A stretch of 64,000 nucleotides of DNA from Deltaproteobacteria bacterium (lineage in GTDB: Bacteria > Myxococcota > Kuafuiibacteriia > Kuafuiibacteriales > Kuafuiibacteriaceae): NCBI GenBank assembly GCA_016703535.1, contig JADJBV010000002.1, positions 248,001 through 312,000 of the forward strand, read 5' to 3'. This document shows positions 52,093 to 62,415 of the stretch, piece by piece. A program made the position numbers and the translations under genes. The notes under the pieces were generated by a model. It had not been told where the DNA came from, ran no database searches, and saw only the letters and a program-made list of their open reading frames with translations. Position 1 is the first letter of the stretch. Every line of letters begins with the position of its first letter.

Positions 52093-52826
52093 GCTCGTCC
52101 ATCCACGCCACTCCGAACGAAGCGTTGATCGGTCGACGCATCGCCATGAATGTCGCGCCCCTTGGCCTCGATCCACTCGAGGTGTTGCCGCGGATCGAGC
52201 ACCTCCGGGCCTTGCTCGGCAGCCTCACCCTGCCGTCGGCCGCCGCGCGATCGGTGGCGCCCATCGAAGAAGTGCTCGGCGAGGCGATCCGGATCCTGCA
52301 CTTGGAAGATCCGGGCCTGCACGAGTTCAAGACTTTGGAGCCCCAGCTCGAGGCCCTCTGGTCCCGTCGCGAAGAGCCCGACACCGGCCGACGGATCCGC
52401 GACTTGTACGAAGGCGCCGCCCCTTGGTTGAGCAACGACGATCTGGTGCTCGCCACCACCAGCCTCCTGAAGCGAGTGGCCGAAGGGGTGGTCGCCGACC
52501 GCTTGCCGATCGACTCCTGGTCGGTCCTCAAGATCTTGGGGGTGGCTGCCCGGGAGCTGTGGCTCCGCAAATTGGCCCCGAGTGAGGCCGGCGCCTTTGG
52601 GGCCCTGGTTTCGGTCTTGGCCGACCACTTTCAAAGGGACTCGCTGCGAGAGCCCGACGCCCAACCGCTGGAAGCCCTGCGCTACGCCCACGAGGTGGCC
52701 CGGGACGAAGCCCTCGCTCGAACCGGCGTGGTCGAGCTGATCCAAGGGATCGGGGCGCTCCAGGTCCCCGGCCCGGGTTCGAGTCCCGCGGCCCAACTGG
52801 CGGCCCGCAACATCCTCGGTTGGTGA
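52089..52826 (+). CDS. Helical protein of unknown function, 245 aa
   Basis: The ATG at 52089 overlaps the previous stop (ATGA). The sequence is leucine/alanine-rich and helical (I-E-H-L-R-A-L-L-G-S-L, L-A-T-T-S-L-L-K-R-V-A-E-G), without membrane segments or signal peptide. It ends the T3SS-like cluster. No motif is recognised. Confidence 0.55.
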   Translation: MSSSIHATPNEALIGRRIAMNVAPLGLDPLEVLPRIEHLRALLGSLTLPSAAARSVAPIEEVLGEAIRILHLEDPGLHEFKTLEPQLEALWSRREEPDTGRRIRDLYEGAAPWLSNDDLVLATTSLLKRVAEGVVADRLPIDSWSVLKILGVAARELWLRKLAPSEAGAFGALVSVLADHFQRDSLREPDAQPLEALRYAHEVARDEALARTGVVELIQGIGALQVPGPGSSPAAQLAARNILGW

Positions 52827-52875
52827 GGTTTTGGGCCCTTGGCGGTAGGGGGCGGGCGGTTGTAGCTTCCGCTCC

Positions 52876-53967
52876 GTGACCCGTCACGTCGTCAACTTCA
52901 ACGCAGGGCCGGCGGGTTTGCCTCGACCGGCCCTCGAACGCGCCCAAGCCGAGCTCCTGGATTTCCAGGGCACCGGCATGTCGGTGATGGAACACTCCCA
53001 TCGCGGCAAGGCCTACGAAGCGGTGCACCAAGAGGCGCTCCAGCTGACCCGGGAGCTGCTCCAGGTCCCCGCGAGTCACGACATCCTGTTGCTGCAGGGC
53101 GGTGCCTCCCAGCTCTTCGCCACGGTGCCCATGAACTTCCTGCACCCCGGGAAGTCGGCGGACTACATCATGACCGGCAACTGGGCGGACAAGGCCCTGG
53201 CCGAGGCCAAGCTGATCGGCACCGTGCGAGAGGCCGGCTCGGGTTTGGTCGACGGCAAGCCGGTTCGGGTCCCCAAGCAGAGTGAACTCTCTTTGGATCC
53301 GAACGCCGCCTATCTGCACTTCACCACCAACAACACCATCGAAGGGACCCAGTTCTTCGACTTCCCCGATCCGGGGACGGTCCCGCTGGTGGCTGACATG
53401 TCCTCGGACTTCATGTGGCGGCCCTTCGACGTGTCGAAGTTCCACCTGACCTACGCGGGCGCCCAAAAGAACGTGGGCCCCTCCGGCCTGGTGGTGGCGA
53501 TCATCGACAAGGCTTGGATGGCGACCGGCTCCACCAAGATCCCGTCGATCTTCCGCTTCAAGACCCACGCCGACAACCAGTCGCTCTACAACACGCCGCC
53601 CACCTTCTCGATCTATCTGATGCGCAACGTCTTGGCCTGGCTCAAGGAGTTGGGCGGCTTGCCCGCCATGGAACGACGCAACCGCGAGAAGGCCCGGGTG
53701 CTCTACGGCGCCATCGACGCTAGCGCCGGCTTCTACCGTTGTCCGGTCGAGGTCAGCGCCCGATCGGTGATGAACGTGGTGTGGCGTCTGCCGAACGAGG
53801 CCCTGGAAGAGCAGTTCGTCAAAGAAGCGACCAAGGCTGGGCTCGAAGGCCTGAAGGGCCACCGCATCGTCGGCGGGATCCGGGCCTCGACCTACAACGC
53901 GGTCAGCGTCGAAGGCGTCACCGAACTCGCCAACTTCATGCGTGAGTTCCAGCGAAAGAACGGTTGA
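52876..53967 (+). CDS. serC: Phosphoserine aminotransferase SerC
   Basis: This 363-residue PLP enzyme transaminates 3-phosphohydroxypyruvate to phosphoserine, the second step of serine biosynthesis. The N-terminal F-N-A-G-P-A-G-L-P motif, Q-G-G-A-S-Q-L, the PLP-binding lysine in A-G-A-Q-K-N-V-G-P-S-G, and the terminal H-R-I-V-G-G-I-R-A-S-x-Y-N-A are all present. The GTG start at 52876 is used because no ATG precedes it in frame. Family assignment is certain. Confidence 0.97.
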   Translation: MTRHVVNFNAGPAGLPRPALERAQAELLDFQGTGMSVMEHSHRGKAYEAVHQEALQLTRELLQVPASHDILLLQGGASQLFATVPMNFLHPGKSADYIMTGNWADKALAEAKLIGTVREAGSGLVDGKPVRVPKQSELSLDPNAAYLHFTTNNTIEGTQFFDFPDPGTVPLVADMSSDFMWRPFDVSKFHLTYAGAQKNVGPSGLVVAIIDKAWMATGSTKIPSIFRFKTHADNQSLYNTPPTFSIYLMRNVLAWLKELGGLPAMERRNREKARVLYGAIDASAGFYRCPVEVSARSVMNVVWRLPNEALEEQFVKEATKAGLEGLKGHRIVGGIRASTYNAVSVEGVTELANFMREFQRKNG

Positions 53968-53971
53968 TCCG

Positions 53972-54544
53972 ATGAGCTTCACCGACCTGGTCAAAGCCGA
54001 CGCCCGCCCTGAAGAGATCGCCAAATATTTGGACGGTCTCAGCCCCGAGGTTCGAGTCGCCGAGGTCCTGGCGATCCCCGGCGGCCTCCTCAAGAAGTTG
54101 TGGGCCCTGGAGGAGGGCCACTCGGATCTGGTGCTCGAGGAGTTCGTCCAGCCCGCGGGAGAAACCGTGATCTACGAGCTGAAGAACCACATGCCGGTCT
54201 TCAACATCAGCCAGAAGCGCTTCTTCCGCCCGGCCACCGGCGAAACCGTGGGCTACAACCACACCGAAGGCCTGGCCAAGACCTTCGCCGGACCCGGCTA
54301 TTTCTTCGCCAAAGGTGGCGAAAAAGGGGAGCTGGAGTTCGACTACACCCGCCTGCCGACCCTGCGACCCGACGGTTGGCCCCCGATCAAGCCCAACACC
54401 GGCCTGATCCCGGGCGGCGTCTACGGCGAGATGATCGACTACGCCCGGCGGGTCTCACGGCACACGATCATCGGCGCCGCTTATCGTCACGGCAAACCGC
54501 GCCACGCCTGGTTCATCCTCACCCGGGCCGCCCATCAGTCCTGA
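53972..54544 (+). CDS. Conserved hypothetical protein, 190 aa
   Basis: The ATG at 53972 lies 4 bp after the serC stop, so it is probably cotranscribed. It is a soluble protein with a compact beta-rich middle (E-T-V-I-Y-E-L-K-N-H-M-P-V-F-N-I, R-F-F-R-P-A-T-G-E-T-V) and no signal. No family is recognised; the proximity to serC suggests a metabolic role, without proof. Confidence 0.65.
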   Translation: MSFTDLVKADARPEEIAKYLDGLSPEVRVAEVLAIPGGLLKKLWALEEGHSDLVLEEFVQPAGETVIYELKNHMPVFNISQKRFFRPATGETVGYNHTEGLAKTFAGPGYFFAKGGEKGELEFDYTRLPTLRPDGWPPIKPNTGLIPGGVYGEMIDYARRVSRHTIIGAAYRHGKPRHAWFILTRAAHQS

Positions 54545-54548
54545 ACCT

Positions 54549-57500
54549 TCAGCCGGACGACTCCCCAACTCGAGCCTTGACCCGCCGGGCCACCAGTCCC
54601 CGTAACTCCAAGACACCAAAGGGCTTTTCGAAACGTTCGTTGGGGAGTTGGTCGAGGGCTTGCCGTGCTCGCACCGAAAAGGCGCCGCCGGTCATGAAGA
54701 CCACCCGCTCCGCCATCTCGGGCCGTTGTTGGGCCAAGGCCTCGTAGAAGTCGACGCCAGTCATCACCGGCATCATCAGATCGCAGAGGATCACGTCGCA
54801 TTGGAGCCCCGCCACCAACAATCGCAGCGCCTCTTCGGCGCTGGTGAAGGTCTGGACGTCGTGCAGAGAACCGAGGGCCCGACGGACCGCGGTGACGATC
54901 AAGGAATCGTCGTCGACCACCAACACCCGCCCTCGCCGCACCTGATCCGGCGGAGCTGGTGTGGGGCGCACCTCGATCGCTTGGTGGCTGATCGGCAAGG
55001 AGACCCGGAACCGAGTGCCGATGCCCGCCTGACTCTCCACGGTGATCTCGCCGCCCAACTCGGTCACGATCCGCTGACAGATCGCCAGGCCGAGCCCGGT
55101 GCCGATCCCGGCCGCCTTGGTGGTGAAGAAGGGGTTGAAGATCAGCCGCAGGTGCTCCGGTCGAATCCCGGGCCCAGAGTCGGCCACGTCGACCCAGACC
55201 CTACTTTCGTCGTGGCCCGCGCTGACCCGGATCTCGTTGGTGTCGGCGTGGCCTTCGGGCAGCGCCTGGGCCGCGTTGACCAGCAGGTTGACGAACACTT
55301 GCCCCAGCCGAGCCTCGTTCCCGGACACCAGGGGAACGGCGAGGTACTCCTTACAAAGGCGGGCTCGGTGACGCACCTCGTTCCAGGTCATGCGCACCGC
55401 TGAGTCCAAGACCCGTTGGAGGTCGACCGCGGTGTTGTGCTCCTCTTCGGCCCGAGAAAAAACCTTCAGGTCACGGACGATCAAGCGCACCCGTTCGGCC
55501 GCGTCTTTGGCGTCGATCAAGGCGGCCCGAGAGTCGGATGGCAGCCCCGACTGTTCGGCCTGCTGGGCCATCAGCTCCAGGTTGGCCAAGACCGCCGCCA
55601 GTGGGTTGTTGATCTCGTGGGCGACGCCGGCGGCCAGGGTCCCCATGGAGGCCAGCCGGTCCGCGACCATCAGCTGGGCCTGCAGGCGCCGGTGTTCGGT
55701 GGTGTCCCGGGTGACCCGGACCACCGCCGCGACCTCTCCGTTGACGCCCCGCATCGGCGAGACCACCGTCTGCATGAACCGAGAGCCCTCGGGTTGCTCC
55801 AGGGCCCAGTCGTAGGTGGTGCTGCGGCCCGAAAAGGCCTCTTTGGTGCGGGCCTCATGCAGGCCGTCGACGTCTCGCCCGAGCACCTCGGAGAGCAACA
55901 GGCCAACCATGTTGGCTTCACTGAGCCCACCGAAGGACTGGCCCCCATAAGCCGCCAAACAGCGGAGCTCCGAATCCACGACCACCACGCTGTCGTGCAG
56001 CGACTCCACCAAAACGCGGAACCGCTCTTCGCTGGCGTTGAGGCGACCGAACACCTCCGCCAAACCCAAGGCCTGGCCCAGTTGGGCGCCCAACACTCGG
56101 GCGAAGGCCATCGGCTCTCGCCCGGTCACATCCAAGGAGCGGGCTCCAAACACCGCCGCGCCAAAGGAACGCCCATCCCAGGCCACCGGCACCACCAACA
56201 TGGTCTCCAGGCCCGCGGCCGCCAAAAAGGCCTGGGTGAGACCCTCCGGGAGCCCGGGTGAAGGTAAGGCGGTGACGTTCCCGGTTTGCAAGATAACTTG
56301 CAAAAGTGCTTCGGCCCCGGACGCATGCCAAAGCTCCACCGCGTTGGCCGGAAAGCCGATCAGGAAACGCGGCACCAGGCCGCTGGGGCTCACCCAAAAG
56401 AACGCACCACGGGAGATGCCGGCCATGTCCAAACAGTTGGCCAGGACCTCCTCCAAGACCTGCTCCAAGGTGCCCTTTTTGCCCAGCGCTTCGGCGACGC
56501 TGGCCAACACCGAAAGTTGGGCCGATTGCAGGAGGTTCTGGCGAGAGAGCCGTTCGTTGCGGCGGACCTGAGCCTCCAGCTGGGCCAAGGTGCGTCGCAA
56601 GATCTCTTCCCTGGCCGACTCGGCAGCCTCCCCCTGAGCGGGTGGTGCGCGGGTGGCGAGGGCGGCCCGCACGGCGCTGATCGCTGGGCCCGAGTCGCTG
56701 GCTTTGCCCACCAGGCGAGTGGCCCCCACTCGGGCGGCCAGCTTTTGATCGGCGTCTTCGCCGTAGTGGGAGGAGGCCAAGATCACCGGCACTCCCTGCA
56801 TGTCGGGGCGCTCCCGCAACGCCATACAAAGCTCAAAGCCGTTCATCTCTGGCATCAACACATCAGAGACCACGGCGTCGGGGCGGGAACGTTCCACCTC
56901 TTCGAGGGCCACCCGCCCGTTCTCCACCAGCGTCACTTCAAAGCCCGCCATCCGCAGGTAGTGGCCCGCCAAGCGGCGCTGCATCGGATCGTCTTCGGCG
57001 ACCAACACCCGGGGCCGCGCCTGGCCGTTGGTGGGTGACTCGACCGGATCCTCCACGTGGAGCCGGGCCAGGTCGACCAGGTGACTAGGGTCCACCGGTT
57101 TGGCCAAGACTTCATCGAAGCCTCGACCCCGAGCCAACTCTTGATCTTGGGCCGAGAGGAAGCCGGAGACGCAGAAGATCGGCACTCGACGGGCCGGGTC
57201 CAGCTTGCGGAAGCGGTTGAGCAGCTCGGCGCCATCCAGATCCGGGAGGCAAAGATCCTGCACCACCAGGTCGGGCGGATGACTTTGATAGAGATCCAAG
57301 GCGGTCTGACCGTCTTCGGCCTCCTTCACCTCGAAGCCGTGGCTCCCCAGCGCCAGCAAGAGGATGCGCCGGCTGCTCGGATTGTCCTCGACGACCAAAA
57401 CCCGGGGCCGCCGTTCCGGAGTGGGTGGGTTGGCCCGTTCATTGTGCGCCCGCAGGTGGCTGGCCACGATCGCCGGCAGCTGCAGCGGATCGATCGGCTT

Positions 57501-57815
57501 GGAGAGGTAACCATCGCACCCCGCGGCCAAGATCCGCTCCCGATCACCCTTCATGGCGTAAGCGGTCACCGCGATGATCACGATGTGCCGCGTCGCGGGA
57601 TCACTCTTGAGCCGTCGGGTCAACTCCAGTCCATCCATCCCAGGGAGCTGGATATCCATCAGGATCAGCCGCGGGCGCAGCTCGGGCAGGATCCGGAGCG
57701 CTTCTTCGGCGTCGCCGGCGGTCCGCACCAAAAAATCCTCGGACTGCAAAGCGAGCCGCGCCACCTTGAGGTTGGCCGGGTTGTCGTCGACGATCAGGAT
57801 CGGCTCTGCGGCCAT
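54549..57815 (-). CDS. Multi-receiver hybrid sensor histidine kinase
   Basis: The ATG at 57815 is used. In order the 1088-residue protein has three N-terminal receiver domains (each with the D-D/E-D phospho-site region, e.g. V-D-D-N-P-A-N and V-E-D-N-P-S-S), a coiled-coil stretch, a GAF domain, a PAS domain, a HisKA (A-A-G-V-A-H-E-I-N-N-P-L-A-A), an HATPase (G-I-G-T-G-L-G-L-A-I-C-Q) and a C-terminal receiver (V-L-V-V-D-D-D-S). It lies 3 bp downstream of another kinase stop and forms a two-gene operon with it. Multi-receiver kinases integrate several inputs. Confidence 0.93.
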   Translation of the reverse strand: MAAEPILIVDDNPANLKVARLALQSEDFLVRTAGDAEEALRILPELRPRLILMDIQLPGMDGLELTRRLKSDPATRHIVIIAVTAYAMKGDRERILAAGCDGYLSKPIDPLQLPAIVASHLRAHNERANPPTPERRPRVLVVEDNPSSRRILLLALGSHGFEVKEAEDGQTALDLYQSHPPDLVVQDLCLPDLDGAELLNRFRKLDPARRVPIFCVSGFLSAQDQELARGRGFDEVLAKPVDPSHLVDLARLHVEDPVESPTNGQARPRVLVAEDDPMQRRLAGHYLRMAGFEVTLVENGRVALEEVERSRPDAVVSDVLMPEMNGFELCMALRERPDMQGVPVILASSHYGEDADQKLAARVGATRLVGKASDSGPAISAVRAALATRAPPAQGEAAESAREEILRRTLAQLEAQVRRNERLSRQNLLQSAQLSVLASVAEALGKKGTLEQVLEEVLANCLDMAGISRGAFFWVSPSGLVPRFLIGFPANAVELWHASGAEALLQVILQTGNVTALPSPGLPEGLTQAFLAAAGLETMLVVPVAWDGRSFGAAVFGARSLDVTGREPMAFARVLGAQLGQALGLAEVFGRLNASEERFRVLVESLHDSVVVVDSELRCLAAYGGQSFGGLSEANMVGLLLSEVLGRDVDGLHEARTKEAFSGRSTTYDWALEQPEGSRFMQTVVSPMRGVNGEVAAVVRVTRDTTEHRRLQAQLMVADRLASMGTLAAGVAHEINNPLAAVLANLELMAQQAEQSGLPSDSRAALIDAKDAAERVRLIVRDLKVFSRAEEEHNTAVDLQRVLDSAVRMTWNEVRHRARLCKEYLAVPLVSGNEARLGQVFVNLLVNAAQALPEGHADTNEIRVSAGHDESRVWVDVADSGPGIRPEHLRLIFNPFFTTKAAGIGTGLGLAICQRIVTELGGEITVESQAGIGTRFRVSLPISHQAIEVRPTPAPPDQVRRGRVLVVDDDSLIVTAVRRALGSLHDVQTFTSAEEALRLLVAGLQCDVILCDLMMPVMTGVDFYEALAQQRPEMAERVVFMTGGAFSVRARQALDQLPNERFEKPFGVLELRGLVARRVKARVGESSG

Positions 57816-57818
57816 CAA

Positions 57819-58988
57819 TCACTCCCCGGGGCTGGGCGGACTACGCCTGGGCAAAACGGCGACGAAGGTGCTGCCCTGACCAGGTTCACTGATCGCCTCG
57901 ACCCGGCCACCTTGGGCCTCGACGATCTTCTTGGTGAGAGCCAGACCCAGGCCGGTGCCTTGGTATTTTTTGGCGGCGCTGGAGTCGAGCTGGCGGAACT
58001 CGGTGAAGAGCGTCTTCAGATCTTCCGGTGCGATCCCGATGCCGTTGTCCTCGACCTCCAGGCGGATGTTCTCCGCGCCTTCGGCCAGGGCCCGCACCAC
58101 GATGCGGCCACCTTCGGGGGTGAACTTCAGGGCGTTGGAGAGATAGTTGAAGAGCACCTGCTTCAGCTTCCCGCGATCCAGGTTGAGCTCCAGGCAGCCG
58201 GGGTCCAGGACCGACTCCAAGCTGACCCGCTTTTCGGCGGCCATGCCCCGCAGCGTGTCCTTCACCTCCCGCACCACCAGCGAGAGGTCCAAGGGTTCGG
58301 GGTTGAGCTGGACCCGTCCGGCCTCGATCTTGGCGAGGTCGAGGACATCGTTGATCAGCTGCAAAAGGTGCTTGGAGCTGTTCAAGATGTCGCCGAGCAG
58401 CTCCTTTTGTTGGGCGCTTGGCGTCCCGACGCGCCCCGCCTCCATCAAGCTGGCGAAGCCGATGATCGAGTTGAGCGGCGTGCGCAGCTCGTGGGACATG
58501 TTGGCCAAGAACTCGCTCTTGAGGCGGCTGGCGTCTTCGAGGGTGCGGCGCCGGAGCTCTTCGAGTCGTCGGCGTTCACTGACGTCGCGGATCGCCGCGG
58601 TGGTCAGCCGACCGTGGCGAGTCTCCAAAGGGCTGAGGCTGATCTCGGCCGGAAACTCGCGGCCGTCTCGACGCAAGGCGTGCAGGTCCAGACCAGCGCC
58701 CATCGGACGAGGGTGAGGGGAAGAGGCGTATCCGTTTCGGTAGAGCGGGTGGGCGGCCCGATAACGGGTCGGCACCAACACCTCGATCGACTGGCCGATC
58801 AGCTCTTCTCGGCTCCAGCCAAACAACTTCTCGGCTTGTTGGTTGACCAACATCAGGCGGCCTTGGGCGTCGACCACCACCATCGCGTCCGGGGCGGCAT
58901 CCAAGAGGCCTCCCATTTCGCCCTCGCCCGACCACCGTTCTGACTCGGACACCGGGTCGTCATACCCTGGGTTACCAATCGGCACCAT
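57819..58988 (-). CDS. PAS-domain histidine kinase
   Basis: The ATG at 58988 is preferred. The PAS domain (residues about 25-150) is followed by a HisKA with the phospho-His in N-M-S-H-E-L-R-T-P-L and an HATPase (N-G-I-G-I-A-P-E-D, G-T-G-L-G-L-A-L). It is the upstream partner of the multi-receiver kinase, so phosphoryl transfer between them is likely. No membrane segment is visible, so sensing is cytoplasmic. Confidence 0.9.
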   Translation of the reverse strand: MVPIGNPGYDDPVSESERWSGEGEMGGLLDAAPDAMVVVDAQGRLMLVNQQAEKLFGWSREELIGQSIEVLVPTRYRAAHPLYRNGYASSPHPRPMGAGLDLHALRRDGREFPAEISLSPLETRHGRLTTAAIRDVSERRRLEELRRRTLEDASRLKSEFLANMSHELRTPLNSIIGFASLMEAGRVGTPSAQQKELLGDILNSSKHLLQLINDVLDLAKIEAGRVQLNPEPLDLSLVVREVKDTLRGMAAEKRVSLESVLDPGCLELNLDRGKLKQVLFNYLSNALKFTPEGGRIVVRALAEGAENIRLEVEDNGIGIAPEDLKTLFTEFRQLDSSAAKKYQGTGLGLALTKKIVEAQGGRVEAISEPGQGSTFVAVLPRRSPPSPGE

Positions 58989-59038
58989 CCCAGTGGTGGC
59001 CGGTCTGGCCACTAGGTCTCATAATGAGACCGACGCCA

Positions 59039-60238
59039 CTACCACTCGTACAGCAGGAACTGGGCGTTGATCGACCCGTGGGCCATCGGCTTTTTCATGG
59101 TCGGTTCGCCGAAGATCCCCTCGACGGCGGGATGGGCCGAGAGGAAAGCAAACCGCCACTGGCGCCCCAGGTTATGGCAGAAGTCCGCCAAGTCCTCGAA
59201 AAGACGGATCAACTTCTGATCCTCCGACTGATCCTCCAGGCCCCGGCCCTTGCCACCGACCCGCTCGCCGAAGGGGAGGTTGCTCAGGACCAGGCCCGGC
59301 TGGTCGCCGAACCAGCCTTTGATCTTGGCCGCGTCCAGATCCCGGAAGTCGCCTTGTTGGACGATCACCGACTCGGGTCGGCCCGTTCGGGCCAGGTTGC
59401 GCCGCAAAGCCTCGACGGTTTGGGTCTGGATCTCATTGGCGACGATGGTCGGCGCCGTGCCGGGGAAGAGGTCCTTTTCGCCGATCGCCCGCCAATCGTG
59501 AAAAAGTGGCCAGCGGGCGCAGAGCGGGCCCCGGGGTGGCACGAACACCGGCGCACCCACCGCCATCATCGCAGCCTCGAGGGGGATGGTCCCGGAGCCG
59601 GCGAAGGGATCGAGCAGACCTTCTTTGCGCGAATCCCAGCGCGAGAGGATCAACATCTGGGCCGCCAAGGTCTCTTTGAGCGGTGCCTCACTGGTGTCCA
59701 AGCGATAGCCGCGTTGGTGCAAGCTGACCGCCGCCAGATCCAAGGACAACACCAGCCCCGCCTCGTCGGGCCGGATCACGAAGACCAGGTCTGCGTCTTC
59801 GGGCGAAAGGGTCAAGGTGAGGTGGTGGGCCGCCGCGCCTTCCACCAGGCCGTTCTTCACCGTCCCTCGGACCTGCAGCGCCCCGGCCGGGAAGGCGCCG
59901 ATGTCCCGCACGATCACCGAAATCCGCGCGTCTTCGGTCAACCAAGCGTGGTTGCCGTCGGCCACGTAGTCTCGCACCTGCTGAAAGAGCGGCTCGAGCC
60001 GAGGTGCGTCGAGCAGGGCCAGATCCCACAAGGCTCGGGATGGCGTGCGCAGGTAGTTGGCCGCCAACCAGGCCAGGCCCGGGTCAAACGGATACAGCAG
60101 GGTCTGGGGATCGGCGCGGACCGGCTTGTCGAGCTTGGGTCGGTCGAGGAGTCGAGGGGCCAGACGCTTGAGCTCCGCCTCCATGGCGCGGTTGGCGCCA
60201 CCTGAGCCGATCAGACGGAGCTGGTCGAGGTTCTTCAC
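59039..60238 (-). CDS. RlmL-type 23S rRNA (guanine-N2)-methyltransferase domain protein
   Basis: The 399-residue protein has the SAM-binding D-P-F-A-G-S-G-T-I-P and catalytic N-L-P-F-G-E-R-V motifs of the RlmL/YcbY group, preceded by a THUMP-like RNA-binding domain. This class methylates guanine N2 in rRNA or tRNA. It is on its own strand between the kinases and the ferredoxin gene. Substrate nucleotide cannot be assigned from sequence alone. Confidence 0.9.
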   Translation of the reverse strand: MKNLDQLRLIGSGGANRAMEAELKRLAPRLLDRPKLDKPVRADPQTLLYPFDPGLAWLAANYLRTPSRALWDLALLDAPRLEPLFQQVRDYVADGNHAWLTEDARISVIVRDIGAFPAGALQVRGTVKNGLVEGAAAHHLTLTLSPEDADLVFVIRPDEAGLVLSLDLAAVSLHQRGYRLDTSEAPLKETLAAQMLILSRWDSRKEGLLDPFAGSGTIPLEAAMMAVGAPVFVPPRGPLCARWPLFHDWRAIGEKDLFPGTAPTIVANEIQTQTVEALRRNLARTGRPESVIVQQGDFRDLDAAKIKGWFGDQPGLVLSNLPFGERVGGKGRGLEDQSEDQKLIRLFEDLADFCHNLGRQWRFAFLSAHPAVEGIFGEPTMKKPMAHGSINAQFLLYEW

Positions 60239-60260
60239 AGAGGCCCGAGGGGGGCCGAAC

Positions 60261-60596
<336 letters not shown>

Positions 60597-60692
60597 GCCC
60601 CCCGCTTAGCCGACAAAGGGCCTCTGATCAAGCACGGCCATCCGGCAGTTGGGCTGGCCTTCGGGCGACTTTCGGGTCTAGCGTCCATCGCC

Positions 60693-62264
60693 ATGACCCA
60701 GGTCCAGATCGAGAGCTACTTGTCCGGCCGTTGGCAGGCGGGCACGGGGCCAGGCGCCGTCCTGGTGAACCCCGCGACCGAAGCACCCGTCGCCAGCGCC
60801 AGCACCGTCGGCCTCGACTTCGGTAACGCCTTGGCATTTGCCCGGACCACGGGTGGGGCCGAGCTGCGAGCCCTGACTTTTGCCCAGCGGGGCGCGGTCC
60901 TCGAGCGGATGTCGGGCGCCTTGCACGCGGCTCGGGAGGGATTGATCGAGGCCCAGCTGGTGAATGGCGGCTGCACCCGGGGCGACGCCAAGTTCGACGT
61001 CGACGGCGCGATCGGGGTCTTGTACCACTACGCCGAGCTCGGCAAATCGTTGGGCGACCGACGTTTGCTCGCCGATGGCGAGGGAATTCAGCTTGGGCGA
61101 AGCCCCCGCTTCTGGGGCCAACACGTCTACGTCCCTCGGCGTGGGGTCGCGGTGTTGATCAACGCCTTCAACTTCCCCGCCTGGGGCTTCGCCGAGAAGG
61201 CCGCCTGCGCACTTTTGGCCGGGATGCCAGTGATCACCAAGCCCGCCACCTCCACCGCCTTGACCGCTTATTTGGCCACCAAGGTGTTGGTCGACGCCGG
61301 CCTGCCGCCGGGGATCTTGTCGTTCGTCGGTGGGGGCAGCGGTGATCTCTTGGATCACCTCCAGGGCCAGGACATCTTGTCGTTCACCGGCAGCGCCAAC
61401 ACCGGCCACAAGCTGCGTTCGCACCGGCGAGTGGTCGAGGCGAGCGTGCCGGTCAACGTCGAGGCCGACAGCTTGAACGCCGCCGTGCTCGGCCCCGACG
61501 TGGAGTTGGGCTCGGACACGATGCAGCTTTTCCTCCGGGACCTCTCTCGCGAAATCACCCAAAAAACAGGGCAAAAATGCACGGCGGTGCGCCGGATCTT
61601 CGTGCCCGCCGAACGCGTGGATGACGTGGTGGCCGAACTTTCGGCCCGCTTCTCCGAGACGGTGATCGGCGATCCGGCGCTCAAGGAGGTCCGGATGGGC
61701 CCCTTGGCCAGCGCGGATCAACTCCGGGACGTGCGGGCCGGGGTCGAGCGGCTGCAAAAGGACGCCACCGTCGTCTACGGCGATCCCCAGGCGAAGCTCG
61801 CGCCTTTGGGGGTGGAGCCGGGGCGGGGCTACTTCTTCCCGGTGCTCCTGCTGAAGGCCAAAAACAGCGCCCACTCGCCCGAGGTCCACAGCCACGAAGT
61901 GTTCGGCCCGGTGGCGACCGTGTTGCCCTACTCCGGGAAAGCGGAGGAGGCGGCCGAGCTGGTCGCCCTCGGCGGCGGGGGCCTGGTCGCGTCGATCTTC
62001 AGCGACGATCGCGACTTCACCGAAACCGCCACCCTCGGGATCGCCCCCTTCCACGGCCGCGTTTATTTGGGATCGGCCAAGGTCCTGGAACACGCTATGG
62101 GGCCGGGCCTGGTGTTGCCCCAGACGATCCACGGCGGCCCGGGCCGGGCCGGCGGCGGAGAGGAGCTGGGTGGCCTCCGCGGCGTCGAGCACTTCATGCA
62201 GCGCACCGCCATTCAGGGCTCTCGTCCCATTGTGGAGCACCTGACCGGCACCAAACCGACCTGA
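60693..62264 (+). CDS. PaaZ/BoxD-type aldehyde dehydrogenase
   Basis: The ATG at 60693 gives 523 residues. It resembles the aldehyde-dehydrogenase half of PaaZ and BoxD: catalytic Cys in T-G-Q-K-C-T-A-V-R-R, Glu in N-V-E-A-D-S-L-N, and terminal H-G-G-P-G-R-A-G-G-G-E-E-L-G-G-L-R. PaaZ normally also has an enoyl-CoA hydratase (MaoC) domain, which is absent here. The reaction is probably oxidation of a CoA-bound semialdehyde from an aromatic ring-cleavage pathway, but no other pathway gene is in the window. Confidence 0.9.
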   Translation: MTQVQIESYLSGRWQAGTGPGAVLVNPATEAPVASASTVGLDFGNALAFARTTGGAELRALTFAQRGAVLERMSGALHAAREGLIEAQLVNGGCTRGDAKFDVDGAIGVLYHYAELGKSLGDRRLLADGEGIQLGRSPRFWGQHVYVPRRGVAVLINAFNFPAWGFAEKAACALLAGMPVITKPATSTALTAYLATKVLVDAGLPPGILSFVGGGSGDLLDHLQGQDILSFTGSANTGHKLRSHRRVVEASVPVNVEADSLNAAVLGPDVELGSDTMQLFLRDLSREITQKTGQKCTAVRRIFVPAERVDDVVAELSARFSETVIGDPALKEVRMGPLASADQLRDVRAGVERLQKDATVVYGDPQAKLAPLGVEPGRGYFFPVLLLKAKNSAHSPEVHSHEVFGPVATVLPYSGKAEEAAELVALGGGGLVASIFSDDRDFTETATLGIAPFHGRVYLGSAKVLEHAMGPGLVLPQTIHGGPGRAGGGEELGGLRGVEHFMQRTAIQGSRPIVEHLTGTKPT

Positions 62265-62415
62265 GGTTCAGGGGCGGACCCCCCACATTCCCCGACCTGA
62301 GGGGCGGGAGCGGCGGCGGATTTCGATTTTGGCGCTTTCATTGCGGCGACGCCGGGGCTGGCTCTATCCTCGGCCTTGGTCGCCCTCTAAAAGGCGACGA
62401 GGACACCGGACCGAA

